Shown one piece after another: positions 44,876 through 57,069 of a DNA stretch of 64,000 nt (positions are counted from its first letter, which is position 1; every line of letters starts with the position of its first letter). The notes below the pieces were generated by a model. That model ran no database searches and had not been told where the DNA came from. It worked only from the letters and a program-made list of their open reading frames with translations. Source of the DNA: Didymella arachidicola (taxonomy: Eukaryota > Ascomycota > Dothideomycetes > Pleosporales > Didymellaceae); assembly GCA_016630955.3 (NCBI GenBank), contig CM049992.1:1736001-1800000 (forward strand). Reading direction: 5' to 3'. The position numbers were made by a program, and so were the translations under genes.

Positions 44876-46194
44876 ATTGAAAGGTCTGTGGTTTCTTATC
44901 GCTGGATGTGTTGAAGTGTAATTGCGTGGTATGCGGTGACGGCTGTTAGAGGAAGACAGCAGCGTTCGTACCAAGTGAATCCACAAGCACCCCCTTATCT
45001 TCAAATATTCACTCGAGAGCGCTTCGATGGTCTTGTGACTAGCAGACACGTACTTGACGCCATATATACTTACAAGACGTACTCAGGGTCCTCCATGGAA
45101 CGCCCACGATGTTGCGCGCGGTGCTCGGCCAGCGTCGGATGCTCATGAGCTGCTCCAGACTGACAACGCCGCATGGACCTTATCGGCCTGCAAGCGGAGC
45201 ATTTCTGATTGGTCAATGCCTGCATCTGTCCCTGGCGCTGCAGAGCGCGGCATCGTCGGAAGGGCTGAGATCTTGATGTTGTGTTTTCTGGAAGCTTGGA
45301 TGCCGTCAGCGCGGTCACGGGCAGCAGCACGGCAGAACGTCATTGTGTCTCGTCATCGCCAGATGCGTCGCAAATGCCCTCGACGACCCAAAACGCCCAA
45401 GACGCACGCCGACATGCTGTTTGTCACACAGCGCTCCCGTGCGTTTCATTGCAGCCATCGTGACCACCGTGCCAGCTTCCCCGCACTCGGCACTCGCACG
45501 CACAGCGCGCTGCACCTCAAACCGCAAGGCTCCCAGCGCACAGCCCACGCCGCGGCCCGTCCACTGACAACGACCCCCATTCTGAGCCGCAGGTACCCAG
45601 TCCGCATCGCTCTTAAACTAACCTCACCCCCGACACAACAATTTTGCGTGACAGCAGCCATTCCCCACTCCATCTCGGCTGAGTCTGGCGCTGGCTCCGT
45701 CGCGCCATGCGTGCCGGTATCGGTTGTCGTGAGTGTTTGGTGAGGAGCCGTGAGCAAAGATTTTCCTGCCTGCGCTCGCCCAGAGCGAGACAGACCGAAC
45801 GCCGTGCGGCTCTCGTCGGTGTGGGGCGCGAGCCACTCCTTCGCTGTGGCGGACGTCTGCGTTTGAATTGCATCTGCGATCACGCTGCTAGTGTCTGTTG
45901 TTGTTGATATCGCTGCTGTTGTCAATGCTTTCTGGGTCGCCTTGTTGGTGCACGCCAGGGAGACTGTCCGGTGGGCTGAGGCGGTTGCTTGTGTCGACGT
46001 CTGCACCTGCAACAGGAATAATGTAATTGTATACAATTGCGTGATGCGTTGAATTGGTTTACAGAACGGTGCAGCGACTTCCGACCTGTCACCACATTCC
46101 ATAATGTGTATCAGTCTACTCTGTAGCTCGTGAGCATAACCTCCCAGCCTCTCCCCCCTCTACCCTTCTCGGCCTCTTAGATCTCGTGAACATT
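44876..46194. other. Gene-poor stretch
   Basis: About 1.3 kb. TATATA at 45062-45067 could serve PUT1. Overlapping long frames on both strands (45054-45743 plus, 45446-46102 minus) are low-complexity Ser/Thr/Ala-rich with no family match, and at most one can be real. Confidence 0.4.
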
Positions 46195-46900
46195 TCATCT
46201 AGTTCCTCCGAACGCTACGAAACCACCTGCCCGAGTCGGCGTCGCCTGGGCCCACTGCTTATCACCCTGGCCATCACTTCGCACCGTGCCTGGCCTGCTG
46301 CCCGTCACACCAAAGTTAGGTACAGACCTCGAAGCTGACAAGTTAGGGAGATACCCCCTCCTGCCTCGAACATAGCGCTTGGCAGAGGGAAGTCCTCGGT
46401 GCTCCTGCGCGCCGCTTGCTGCGCCGGCATGCGGCTGTTGCTCGTCGTCTTCGAGAACTCGGCAGCTCGCCACTGTGGCGGCAGTGGAGAGCGGTATAAT
46501 CCTCTCGAGTCATGTCGGGGTCGGTCTCATCGACCGGCGACGTAGGTCGAGGCTCCTCGTCTTCCTCCCTGAGCTTCTGCAGCGCAGCGCCTGGCAACGA
46601 AGCTGGTTCATCTACTTCCTCGACGGCCTGATCAGGCTGGTCCGGAATAGCTTGCGCTCTGAGGAACTCCTCATAAGCGCGCGTTTTCGTCGAGCTCGGC
46701 CTGAACCACTCTTTTATCTTCAGGCGCCAGCCGATTCGCACGAACATTGGCTTCTCTCCGGGTGGAGCGGGAGTTGGAGCTTGATTGACTGCGGCGGCGA
46801 TGCGAAGTCGTGCAGCTGCAATCCTGGCAGCATGCGCGGAGTCAGTACTGCGTGTGCCTTCGCAATCTATCTTCCAGGAGAAGTCGATTGGCGCTGACAT
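46195..46900 (-). CDS. Hypothetical protein, structure uncertain
   Basis: I do not recognise this protein. A frame from the ATG at 46900 reads MSAPIDFSWKIDCEGTR, an Ala/Arg-rich helix, then FVRIGWRLKIKEWFRPSS and an acidic Pro/Glu-rich part to about 46490. Near there coding likeness shifts to a second frame ending in VRGRRGYLPNL... and PTRAGGFVAFGGTR at 46195. A short intron around 46480-46540 is likely, but I could not find a donor and acceptor that keep frame, so a frameshift or a missed non-canonical splice is possible. No signal peptide, TM segment or known domain. It is small, basic at the end and probably soluble. Confidence 0.4.
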
Positions 46901-48311
46901 TGTTCCACGCGCGTGTTAGCTGGTAGAATTGTGAGACTTTGTTGGCTACGCACAATGTATGTTGTTTACCGAAAGGAGGTGAAGAGTACCAGGTGGCTTC
47001 GTTAGGGTAAAACGTGTGGTTGAGTTCGAGGATGGTCGGGGAGAAGGTAGGTGAGAGGTACAAAAGCAGGCTGCAACGAGCCGAAATCTATAGCGGAGGC
47101 TTGCGGTTGGAGATGAGTGAAGGTCCAAGACCAATTCACCGTGATACTACAGTCAGCTGCCTGCACACAATGTCCATTTGGCTTACCCGTACTGGCACGC
47201 ACTGAAGACGAGCATCCCATTACACAGCGCCAGCGCCTAAAACTCCCTCCGCTACTTCAAACCCCTCATCTAGGCAGATACCAGTATCTTTTTATGAGTC
47301 CCTGGGCTCATGCGAAAACAACCACGTGCTCACGCGGTGAGAGCTCTCGGCATAAATCGTTCAATGCGAAAGCGACTTCATCGTTCGAGTAGCCAAGGAC
47401 GTTCGAACATACGTCAAGCGGTGGCACCACAGACACCACAGGTACAAGGAGATTTCTCTTGTCGAGACTGAAATGACGGACTCGGGCGCTGCTTTGAACG
47501 CCCAAAGTCAACAGCAGATAGAGTGTGTAACAGCACCGTCACTTTCCAAAGTGGAAACTGACACAACGACATGGTTGCTCTAAAGATCATGGGATTGAAT
47601 ATCTAAAGGGTTGGCGCATGGCTCGACAGTCTACGCCGTGCAGCAGCATAGCTGGGGAAACGCCGGTTTTAGACGTAGGCCAACAACGATTCCAAGTGAT
47701 GAGGATCCAATAAGAAATGCCGTACGCGAACTCATGTGTAATTGGCTAGAAGCGTTGTAAAGGTTCGGTCAGTCGGAGGGGATACGAAGAAGTCCATTTT
47801 GTTGACTGCTTGGAAGTATAGTGGTACTAGAAATACGAAATCATGCCTATCAAAACGTCCTATATTATTCCTGTCTACATGTTAGACTAGATTAAGCAGC
47901 GATGCAGTCTGTTCACAAGTGACTCTGTCTGTTCTGCGTGAATCTGAGAGAGCTTGGATAACTTTTGTCTTTGTCTTTGTACGCATTGAGGTAATTTTGG
48001 TAAAGTGGCTAGGCGTAACGATTCTAACGGGCAATAAGAATGGGCTTCTTTGTAAAACCACACTTCTCGAATTGAATCACTATCATGAGAAGGATCGCGT
48101 GTCTATATGAACCGGAACAGAGACTACCAAGCGCTCTTAGCAATACACGTATTTAGTTGATACTAGGCTAGAAGTCGGGATCTTCGTAACTACGAGAGAG
48201 CTGATCAGGCTGATGAGTGTTTTTCAATAAGCTCCAAATAATTCATGAGCTGCTTCCGTGAAGCACGAATTTATGAAATATGAAATATTTCCCTCTCCTC
48301 AGACTGCGGCA
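46901..48311. other. Gene-poor stretch
   Basis: About 1.4 kb between the hypothetical gene and the transporter 3' end. No convincing ORF, RNA gene or repeat. Confidence 0.5.
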
Positions 48312-50669
48312 TCAATGCCACTGCTTGGGCCCAAACGTCGCTCCTTCCGCCACAGTCTTGCGAAAGGCCAACATGTTGTAGTCCAGGTTATTGAAAACAT
48401 CGACGTTGCCCCACCATTGTGGTGCACTAACTCCAGGCAGAGTGAGAGCAAAGAAGATAACCACCGTGCTCAAAATCAAACCAGTGTCCAAGGCAGCAGC
48501 AGTGAGGTAGTTGTATTCCTTCCACCATCCATGCCATCGCTTCCTAATCCAAAGATTGAAGATGAGTCCGAAGATGACCCATGAGAAGAAGCTGAGAGGA
48601 GTGGCTGGGGGCAGCCACGACATTGCGCCAAGCATGATCGGAGCGTGGAGGTTGCTGATGTATCGATGTTTCATCATCTTTGCAAGGCCCCACAGAGCGA
48701 TTGGAAGGATTCCACCCACAAGCCAGAATAAGTTGAAGTACTTGTAGATGCTGTGACTTCCGAAAGCGCGTGTGGGACCAATAACACCCCAGACAACGCT
48801 GGAGGAGAAGAACGTGCGACCGTTTGGACAGGTGAAGTGGTTGACTTGGATGGGCTCGCAGGCATTGTCGATGTTGGCCAACGCCCAGTCCATTGTCGCG
48901 ATCTGCACGAAACAACACCAGATTGTCGCAGCTATCTGTGCACTGAAAGTGATACGAGGCGGAACCTTCATATATTGGGCTAACTTGAGGTCTCCGCAGA
49001 AAGTCTAAGTCAGGAGCGTTAGCTAAGAGAACCATAAACAGAACTGAGAAGAGCCACATACCTGAGCTTGACCCAACACAATTGTACTGTACACCTTAAA
49101 GATCATCACGCCGATTGGCTTTCCTGGAAACAGATATCCGCCGATGAAAGGGCTGATGACGTTTAGTGAGAGCATGATGTTCGTCATGCCCAAGATAGTA
49201 CAACAGGGTACTATAAAGATTCCAGCAAGGACACATGAGACAAGGAATCCCCACCATGGAAGTTGGGTGTCGTAGCCTGCCACAACGCCAAAGCCCATCG
49301 CGAGTGACCCGACAAGCAATGTCAGATACCACCAATCCGGGGCTGGCCTATACTTCTTGATCATGTTGAAGTGAATATCTTCAGTCTGAGATGAGGCTTC
49401 TCGAAATTGCCGAACCAATACCTTGCCACGGTGTAGAATGGTATGGACCACAGACGCCGTCAAGGCTGCGAAGCTGAGACCATAGTTGAGGGCAAATGTT
49501 GGCGCGAGAAACAAGGGTGAGTAAGCTTTGTACTTGTCGACGTCGAAGGTGAAATTTGGCCCAAGGATGTTGCGCACAACATAAGAGCTCTGGGTATTGT
49601 CGAAGAGAGTCGAGGTGTTCATAGGCAGGTAAGCGGAATAGAGAGCACCCGAGTACGAGATTCCGAGAGCTGGAACGATGACGAAGACGATCAGACCGAT
49701 GAGGGTGTTCACGTGCGAAACAGTCGGTGATAGAAGCGGGTCCGATAAATACGCAATCACGTTGGACCAATCGAAAGTCAAAGGAATCAGTGAGAGACCG
49801 GTGAACCCGCCGAACAGCTGATTGACAACGACGTTGTTGGGGGCAATCCAAGTCGGGAAGTCGAAAACCGATAGACCTTGCCATATGAAGCCTGGAAACC
49901 AGTAGTAAACAAACATAGCCGACGAGACATAGACAAACCAACGGTAGTGAGAGATGGACCAACCGTTGGCCTGTGCGGGATCTGTCTTGGACTTGTCGTG
50001 GAGGGCATACAGTAGCGTTGTAGTCGAAAAATTACTCGGCCATGTCAAGGCAGCAGGCCAAACCAGGAAACGGCGGCCGAGTCCAGCGAGACAGATGCCA
50101 ATGAGCTGGCTGCTGATGGTGAACAGAAGCTGAAAGCCCACACCAAGGTCGTGGTCGTAGAGTGACTTGGCTTGAAGTGCCAATAGAGCGTCGGTAGAAT
50201 AGGCGTATCCGTACGTAACAGAGGCCATCAGTGTAATGACGGTGTGCTCTTTGATGTTGAATGGACCTGGGTTCAGCGACCACACTACGCCAAATGTGTT
50301 GAACGTCCGACTAGGCATTACCCGGGCCCAAAAGCAACCAACGGGGTAGACGAGGAGCAGTATGGCGACTACGGGGATGGAGATAGCGGGTGATCGCATA
50401 GAAAGAAGCATGTTCACACCAGCGGCGATAGTAACGAAGAAGAAGCCAAGCACCCATGCGCGAAGTGTGTTGGCAGGTTCTTCGCCATCTTCAATACGAA
50501 CAGCGGCTTCAACGTATTCGTTCGCAGTGATAACCTCGTCCGTGACTTCAGCCGATTGGATCGAAGGGGTGGAAATGCAGGCTGCATCCGCAGAAGCCTT
50601 GAGTGATCGCTTCTCGTCCGAGGCTTCCAAGGCACCGCTTGTCTCGAAGGAGTGGATGTGTTCTGCCAT
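48312..50669 (-). CDS. Oligopeptide transporter, OPT family
   Basis: Proton-coupled importer of small peptides (or glutathione/siderophore-like substrates) at the plasma membrane. Exons 49062-50669 and 48312-49004 with a 57-nt intron; 766 residues. The polar N-tail (~80 residues) is followed by about 14-16 TM segments. Family marks include SLNPGPFNIKEHTVI, the segment PLTFDWSNVIAYL, and CGDLKLAQYMKVPPR across the splice site, which matches the OPT GDLKLGxYMKxPPR block. The C-terminal YNYLTAAALDTGL and VFNNLDYNM are also typical. Length and topology fit a full transporter. The substrate is not evident. The gene reads away from the DUF885 gene. Confidence 0.93.
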
Positions 50670-51263
50670 GCTGCTCTGCCAATAGATCAGTCGTCACGAT
50701 CTTATTGTTTGGCAGTAGCCAAATAACAGCGCTTGGCGGTGGAGACAATCGTGAAAGTACAGGGAAAGGCACCCTGACGATAATGTACGGTGGTGTTTGA
50801 GTACCTTATGGAGACCCGCATCAATGTTCCATACTGCGGAGTGGCGTGCTTATACGTCGCTGCTCCTGACCCACGCATGTGAGCATTGGTTATCATGGCG
50901 CTTGGCGTGAAAGAGAAGGTCACATCCGCACATCCGTAGTGATAACTTATCATTTGACCGAGGAGTCGAAGTCAAGCGTGCTTTCGTGTCTCAAAGGATA
51001 ACAACATAATCCCCTGCTTTTCAGAAAATCTCAGACTATGGCCATACATCTCTGGTGTGGTCAAGTTCTTTGTTGGTAACGATGTGCTGAGCCTGACTCT
51101 TGCTGCGATGCGAGGCATTGTTCACAAACATCTGGCCTGGCAGCAAAGGTGGGGTTGCTATCTGTTGCTTCGGGCGTACTCCGCGCGTATATTTGAAGGA
51201 TCGGCGGCAAATGACGAGGACTGCCCCAGGGTAGTTCTGGGTCGCACGTCGCCCGTTGGAGTA

Positions 51264-51484
51264 CTATGGTATATGGCATAAGTAGTGTAGGTGGGTCTCG
51301 GAGTTTCTAATGATTAGACTATGTGCTGCGAAATCTTTGCAGCATTCTATTGGATAAATGGCAAGAGTCATCACAGAAAGCATTGTTTAATTGGTCAGAT
51401 AACACGGTAAACCTGCTCTTATCTTCGGTCCTTACCCCTTGTCGCTGTTCTCCACCTACACTACTTATGCCACGTACAAGATAG
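51264..51484. mobile_element. MITE-like element, copy 2 of family A
   Basis: About 221 bp. A perfect 20-bp inverted repeat pairs 51275-51294 with 51452-51471, inside longer imperfect terminal repeats (CTATGGTA... and ...GATAG). Over the first 40 bases it matches the left end of the element at 56543 at 31 of 40 positions, and the length is nearly equal (221 vs 217 bp). It has no coding capacity. A TA precedes the left end. Confidence 0.65.
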
Positions 51485-51485
51485 C

Positions 51486-51612
51486 TCCCTGAATGAGTGA
51501 GAACACGATTGATCCTAGAACGACCAATAAGAGCACGCAAATGCAGGAGCTGGCCATTCAGAAACCTCGAGAAACGTTTGTGGGGTTGCTCGTATTCTCA
51601 CTCATTCAGGGA
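51486..51612. repeat. Second inverted repeat, adjoining the MITE
   Basis: Perfect 18-bp arms TCCCTGAATGAGTGAGAA at 51486-51503 and their reverse complement at 51595-51612, part of ~36-bp imperfect arms. The outer right end runs to TACCATAG at 51629, mirroring the CTATGGTA that begins the MITE; TA follows. May be a nested or tandem insertion. Confidence 0.6.
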
Positions 51613-52071
51613 CCTATTTCGTACCATAGTATGAGCACAAGATACGGGCTGTAAAGGATTCAGAGCGGGACTGGGTGAACCTGGATAGCCGCCATCTTTC
51701 GTTGAAAAGCCAAGGTGAGCACGTGGTGAGGAGCTGGGATAAGCCTTGTGGCGGATTCAGGGTGGGACTAGTGCTACGCTACCGCCCCTCTAGTGAACGC
51801 GCGGGCCATGCGGAGAAACACCTTCCTAGGAAAGCTTTAGCAGGGTCTATTGTCACAGTGTAATAACATGACCGCCTGTTTGCAACACCTGCGTGTGACG
51901 ATAAGCAACACGGGAAGGATGCCGAGGTTACACAGGCTGTGCATTAACTTCGATGTTCCCAAGTCGCAGTAGCTGCCCATCACCTATTCGTCTCCGATTG
52001 TTGTCGCCCCTATCAGACTCACACCTACACAGTATCAACTGCTTCGTCCTACTTTCGCTAGTATAGACATC

Positions 52072-53879
52072 ATGACCCGCAAACAGCCCATAACATCAAT
52101 CGTCGCGATCAAGTCAGCCCGCCTTCCAGAACCTAAAGAGATCCCCACTATCCAGACCACCATTCAAACATTCACAGCAGACTTTGCCGACATCCAGGCA
52201 TTTCTGAGTGTCTCATTCGGCCGATCTCGTGCCGAAAAAGTCGGAGAGTTCCTCACATCAACTCTTGCCTTTCTTTCTGAGAACTTCGATTTTGATCGTC
52301 TTCGTCAGAATGAGCAAGTGGATTATCTCCTTCTGCAATCCCATATCAGAAGACTACTCTATCAGCACAAGGCTGCAACAAAAAAAGTCCAAACAGCCAA
52401 AGAACTAGGTCTTTTTGGAGATTGGGTTGACGTCTGTATTGACCTCGTCGAAACGAGACATAATGTTGGCAGACAGAGCGGACAACATATTGCCACTACG
52501 TTGCGAGGAGCTGAGCGAGGCGTCGATGATTTGCTACGCTTGCTCGAACTCGATGATGGTCTTGGAGGTAGTGAAAAGCGATTCATCATGTTCTGGACGA
52601 TCGGCAAATTCGAAGAGTTGCAAAGAGCCCTTGAAGAAGCGGTTGACTTCTACCGAGGCTATGATCCTGTTATCTCATGGTGGATCGAGAAGCCTTGGGA
52701 ATTATTGAGTATAAAACTGACTTCCTTGACTTCGGCTCTAGGTAAGAAGACTGGGATCGATGGATCTGGGAGTGCAGATGATATCGTCGGTGATCCGATT
52801 GGTCGCGAGGCGCTGCTGCAAGAGCTTGAAGCGGAGTGGATCGCGTATACGCCTGAAGAGCTTGTGCAAATAGCCGAAAAAGAATTCAAGTGGTGTGAGG
52901 ATGAGATGGAAAAAGCGAGCAAAGCACTGGGATTCGATCAGCCTCAAGAGGCCCTGGAATATGTCAAAAACTCATTTGTCGAGCCTGGCGAGCAGATTCA
53001 TGTGAGAATCAAACATCTGAGTAAACCCCCGAGATCACAGCTGAAATTATGCACCAGGTTGTCCGTGATCTCGCCGATGAGGCAGTCGCCTACGTTGAGA
53101 AGCACAACCTCATAACCGTCCCGACTGTCGCGAAGAACTACTGGAAGACAACTATGATGACTCCTGCTCGCCAAAAGGTCAATCCTTTCTTCCTTGGTGG
53201 CGAGGAAATCATTGTCTCTTACCCAACTAGAAGTATGAGCCATGACGACAAGTTAATGAGCATGCGCGGCAACAATCCTGCATTCTCTCGCTCCACGGTT
53301 CACCACGAGCTCATCCCAGGCCACCATCTTCAATTCTACTACATGGATCGCCACAATCCGCATCGTAGTATTTTTGAGACACCTTTCTGGATTGAAGGCT
53401 GGTCTGTATACTGGGAACTGCTGTTGTGGCAGCGCGGTTTCCCGTCAGAGATCGGGCAGGGATGGGCAACGGACGAAGCCGCGAATCGCATCGGGATGCT
53501 CTTTTGGCGAATGCACCGTTGTGCTCGTATCATATTCTCGATCAAATTCCATCTCGGACAGATGACGCCTCAAGAGTGCATCGATCTGCTGGTCACAAGA
53601 GTAGGACATGAGCGTGCCACTGCAGAAGGCGAAGTTCGAAGATCCTTTGCTGGCGAGTATTCACCTCTGTATCAGGCCGGTTACCTGCTTGGGTCTTTTC
53701 AGTTCCAGGGACTGCGGAATGAGCTCGTGGAAGATACTGAGGGCCCAAGGTGGGAGGAGAAGAGCTTCCATGATGCTGTTTTGCGAGAGAATAATGTCCC
53801 GATTGAAATTTTAAGGGCAGTGTTCAGGGGACAGAAGCTTAGCGTTGACATGAAGGCACAATGGAGGTTTAAAGGCTAG
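52072..53879 (+). CDS. DUF885-family protein (putative metallopeptidase-like)
   Basis: About 591 residues. DUF885 proteins carry a conserved HHELIPGHHLQ segment that resembles a zinc-peptidase HExxH motif; here it is in exon 2 (around 53300), followed by EGWSVYWELL and QAGYLLGSFQF, also typical. The N-terminal part is helical and ends in VKNSFVEPGEQ. There is no clear signal peptide, so it may be cytosolic. The join between the two frames is a problem: the upstream frame ends with a GTGAGA donor at 53002, and the downstream frame is in phase only with a GAG acceptor at 53033 (a 32-nt intron, very short). The better CAG acceptor at 53040 breaks the frame. It is divergent from the OPT gene, convergent with the laccase. 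Confidence 0.75.
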
Positions 53880-54094
53880 AGATAAGCCTTGCCAACTTGT
53901 GGAGAGGGGGGACTGGTTGTTGTTACGCTCTACATGAATAGCCTTGAGGAATTATTGTCAGACACCGAGCATAAGCCCAATGGAATGAAAGAAGATTACC
54001 AAAAGGAACGTCATGGTTCAGCACCAAAATAATCACTACCGGGCGAATGCTCCGTCTGAGCAAGTTCGTGCTAGTGACCCAAAGAAAGTCACGA

Positions 54095-56006
54095 TCAGAC
54101 ACCTGAGTCATCTTGCTCGATGCTAGCCTCTTTGACAAAGCTTGTCCAGCTGTTGCAACCATCTGCCAAGCGAGTCTCGTTGGTCAGTGCAGCAATTTCA
54201 TCATACCTCTCGATGAACTGGAGCGCAAACCCCTCACTTGTGTGCCAGCCGACATGGCAGTGCATTAGCCAAGCGCCAGGATTGTCAGTCTCGAATGCAA
54301 GGACAAGATAACCGCTGGCTGGCAACATGGCCGTATCCCTGCGAGGCGGGTTATCCAGATTGAGAGTGACAGATGAAGAATAAGTGCCGGAGCCTTGTGC
54401 AAGCGCCGAGAAGTCGTGACCATGCAAATGGATCGGGTGGGGTACAGCGAGAGTAGTCTCAATCACAAGATAAGTCCACACGTCCGCGTCTGGCAGCTCC
54501 AGTACGGCGTTGGATGTCGCGTATGTTGTGTTGCCGGCGAGGATCTGTTCGAGCGTAGGATTTCCCCAGTCAACGACCATGGTGGTGCTGTTGAGGGACC
54601 ATCGGAAAAGACTGTCAGAGTTGAATGCGACGGTCGCATCTTCAACGTTACTGCTCGACTCCGTCTCTACGGTCTTGCTAATGTAAGGGACCAGATTGTC
54701 AGTCTCGTCATCGCAGCTATCCTTGTAGGAGTAGGCGGAAGTAGATGGTGTCGAAGGTGAGTGGCCATAGTAGATGATGCCACGAATATCGTCAGAGTTG
54801 TCGTTCTCAGAACAAGCCGATTGAGGGATGGCGCGCAGCCAAAAGTTATCAGCGACATCCGCTTGATCGGCGGTGATGATGACGTCGTATCGTTGACCCA
54901 TGCCGATATCGATTACAGTCGTCTTGTAAGGTACGATTGGTACAAGATCGGTAGCAATTACCTGCATGGTGTGGTTGTCGACCATGAACTTGAAATGAGT
55001 GTCGACAGCCGCGTTTACTAATCGAACGCGGTATGAGGTGCCCGATGTGAAGGAAGTGTTGTATCGATAGCCGCCATCATCGTAGGTATTGGTGCCGTTG
55101 ATGAGGCCGTTGTCGAGAGTAGGGGGTCCGGAGCTCTCTGCGCTCGTGTACAGCTCGTCAACAGTCTGCGCGCGTCAGCCATGAATTATATCAGAAGAAC
55201 AGCGCCACTTACCTGGTGGTCCCAGTCGTTTAGAAAGAGCATACCGAGATCCTCATCATAGTTGGCTGTTGCAGGGCCGTTGATGACGATTCCACCGAAG
55301 ATACCTTCCCACGCTTGCAGAGCGAAGTGTGAGTGGTACCATGTGCTACCATACTGTGGAGAAAATATCAGTCACAAGATCTCAGTAATCTAGGACAAAC
55401 GCAGTGACTTGCCTGAGTTGCTCGCCATGTGTATGTGACGGTGTCCCCTGGAGCCGTGGGGCATTGGGTTATTGAGACAACACCATCTTGATCGTTGGTG
55501 TAGTTCTGTCGGATACCATGCCAATGGATGCTGGTACCATTATCAGAATCCACCAGGTTATTCGTCACATGTATCGTCACTGTGTCACCCCAGTCTGCCA
55601 ATATGGTTGGTCCAGGAATAGTGCTGAACACTGTCAGCATCCTCAGGGTTGTGAGCGCTTTGCAACTTGCCCGTTGACAGCCATTGCTGAGCGTGAGACA
55701 CCATCGGGGGCGACCGTGACGTCGTCGAGGGTCAACCAATATTCCCTGGTGACGCCGGTGTCGGGCACCTCTGCAATAAGATGTCAGTTATCTGGGCCTC
55801 GGTACGCAAGTTCGACGCCTACCAGTGACATAGTCGGTGTTGATCGAGTAATCGCACCACTCTGAACGAGTCGAATTGGTGTTTCCAGAGCATACATCTC
55901 TACTTGACAACAGCTGAGCAGGATGAGAGTGCAGCTTCGAAGTCGAGGGATGCGCCAGCGAAGAGCTGAGTATAGCAGCTGCGCCAAGTAAATAAAGAAG
56001 GGACAT
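54095..56006 (-). CDS. Laccase (ascomycete multicopper oxidase), secreted
   Basis: Oxidises phenols and related compounds with O2 reduction to water, outside the cell. Exons 55823-56006, 55671-55770, 55413-55623, 55213-55353 and 54095-55165; 568 residues. Signal peptide MSLLYLLGAAAILSSSLA. Copper ligands: SIHWHGIRQ, TWYHSHFALQ, HPIHLHGHDF and HCHVGWHTSEGFALQF, with a Leu as residue after the HCHxxxH histidine axial site region. The C-terminus ends DSGV, the processed plug of ascomycete laccases (usually DSGL/I/V). Introns 2 (55624-55670, GCAAGT) and 3 (55354-55412, GCAAGT) begin with GC, not GT; the joins restore MAVNG|TIPGP and TQ|YGSTWYHSH. Convergent with DUF885. Confidence 0.94.
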
Positions 56007-57069
56007 AGCGAAGGGTTCGCTTGAGAGATAAACAGATCAAGAAGTGCCTTGCGAAATTATGTAACAAGCAGAGCGAGTGTATTGATTTGGGTAAGAAGGC
56101 CCGAGGGACTCCAAGCTCTTATGTATTCCTCCAGCACAGCTTCGTGGCGCTGCTGTTAGCACCCACATATGTTTCCCTGCTGACAGTCCTGATTTGGACA
56201 TCGAACTTGCGATTCTAGTAAAGACGTCTGTACTTCGGCGAATGCATTCGAGTTCCTATGACGCGGCAGTGGGCATGCGGTTTCAGCCATCCGACCAATA
56301 CTACATGGCGTCTTGAAGACAGGTGGGTGCGGCAAGGATCGTGAACTCCCTTCTGTAGAATAGCGCGCTGCATGCCCTGACCGGATCAGTACGGGTCCCC
56401 TACTTTGTAAACGACGACTGTTGTGACTGGTGGAAGAGCACAGACCTTGATATCCACCTTGGGCGTTATGCTGCCCCCGTACATAGTCATGCTGACGTGA
56501 AGCGATCAACAAGGATAGAAAAGCCTCTATTGCCAAGGTATACTGTGGTACCTGGGATAAGTTCTGTGAGTGGGTCCCGGAGGGGGTAATTAAAGCAGTT
56601 GGCGTACTGTAACTATAAAGGCTTCTAATTAGACAATAACGTATTAGTTAGCTTCTACTGCCGCTCTCGTTCGAGAACAATATAAGAAACAGACTTTGTG
56701 ATTCGGCCCGCACCCCTGTTCTCTATCCCCACTCACAAAACTTATCCCAACTACCACAGTACGTGATGCTTAACTTTTGATGGTGACGCCAAATGTCTTT
56801 CCCTGACATGAGCCTAGGCAATACGACTGAAAATGAGCTACGTATGGCCTTGAAGGTGACGAAGACTGCTTGCGTAGGGCGCATCCATGTCCAGCTAAAA
56901 GTCTAGCTGGATGAAGATAAAAGCACGCTGATCGCTTGTCCAAGTCTTCGTTGAAGTTCGCAGGCCCACTCTGTCTTCGAGATCCGCTATATCAAGTCGC
57001 TCCTTCAACTCGTTCGCTTTTGGTCAGTCCACACCTGCATCTCAACAAATAGGTTCAGTCGAGATCGAT
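56007..57069. other. Intergenic, laccase promoter and MITE
   Basis: About 1 kb with one MITE (56543-56759). No gene; no clear TATA for the laccase. Confidence 0.6.
56543..56759. mobile_element. MITE, copy 1 of family A, TA target site
   Basis: 217 bp with terminal inverted repeats of at least 32 bp (29 of 32 match). It starts CTGTGGTA and ends TACCACAG, and is flanked on both sides by TA (56541-56542 and 56760-56761), the duplication made by Tc1/mariner-type transposases. Non-coding and AT-rich inside. The parent transposon is not in this window. Confidence 0.85.

Larger units (their letters stand above)
50670..52071. other. Divergent intergenic region with inverted-repeat elements
   Basis: About 1.4 kb between OPT and the DUF885 gene. 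Its centre holds a MITE-like element and a second hairpin (51264-51629); the rest shows no gene. Confidence 0.6.

Noticed and set aside
45054..46102. Long overlapping frames on both strands (229 and 218 codons)
   Set aside because: Low-complexity, mutually exclusive, no family likeness and no splice pattern; probably GC-driven open frames in a promoter region.
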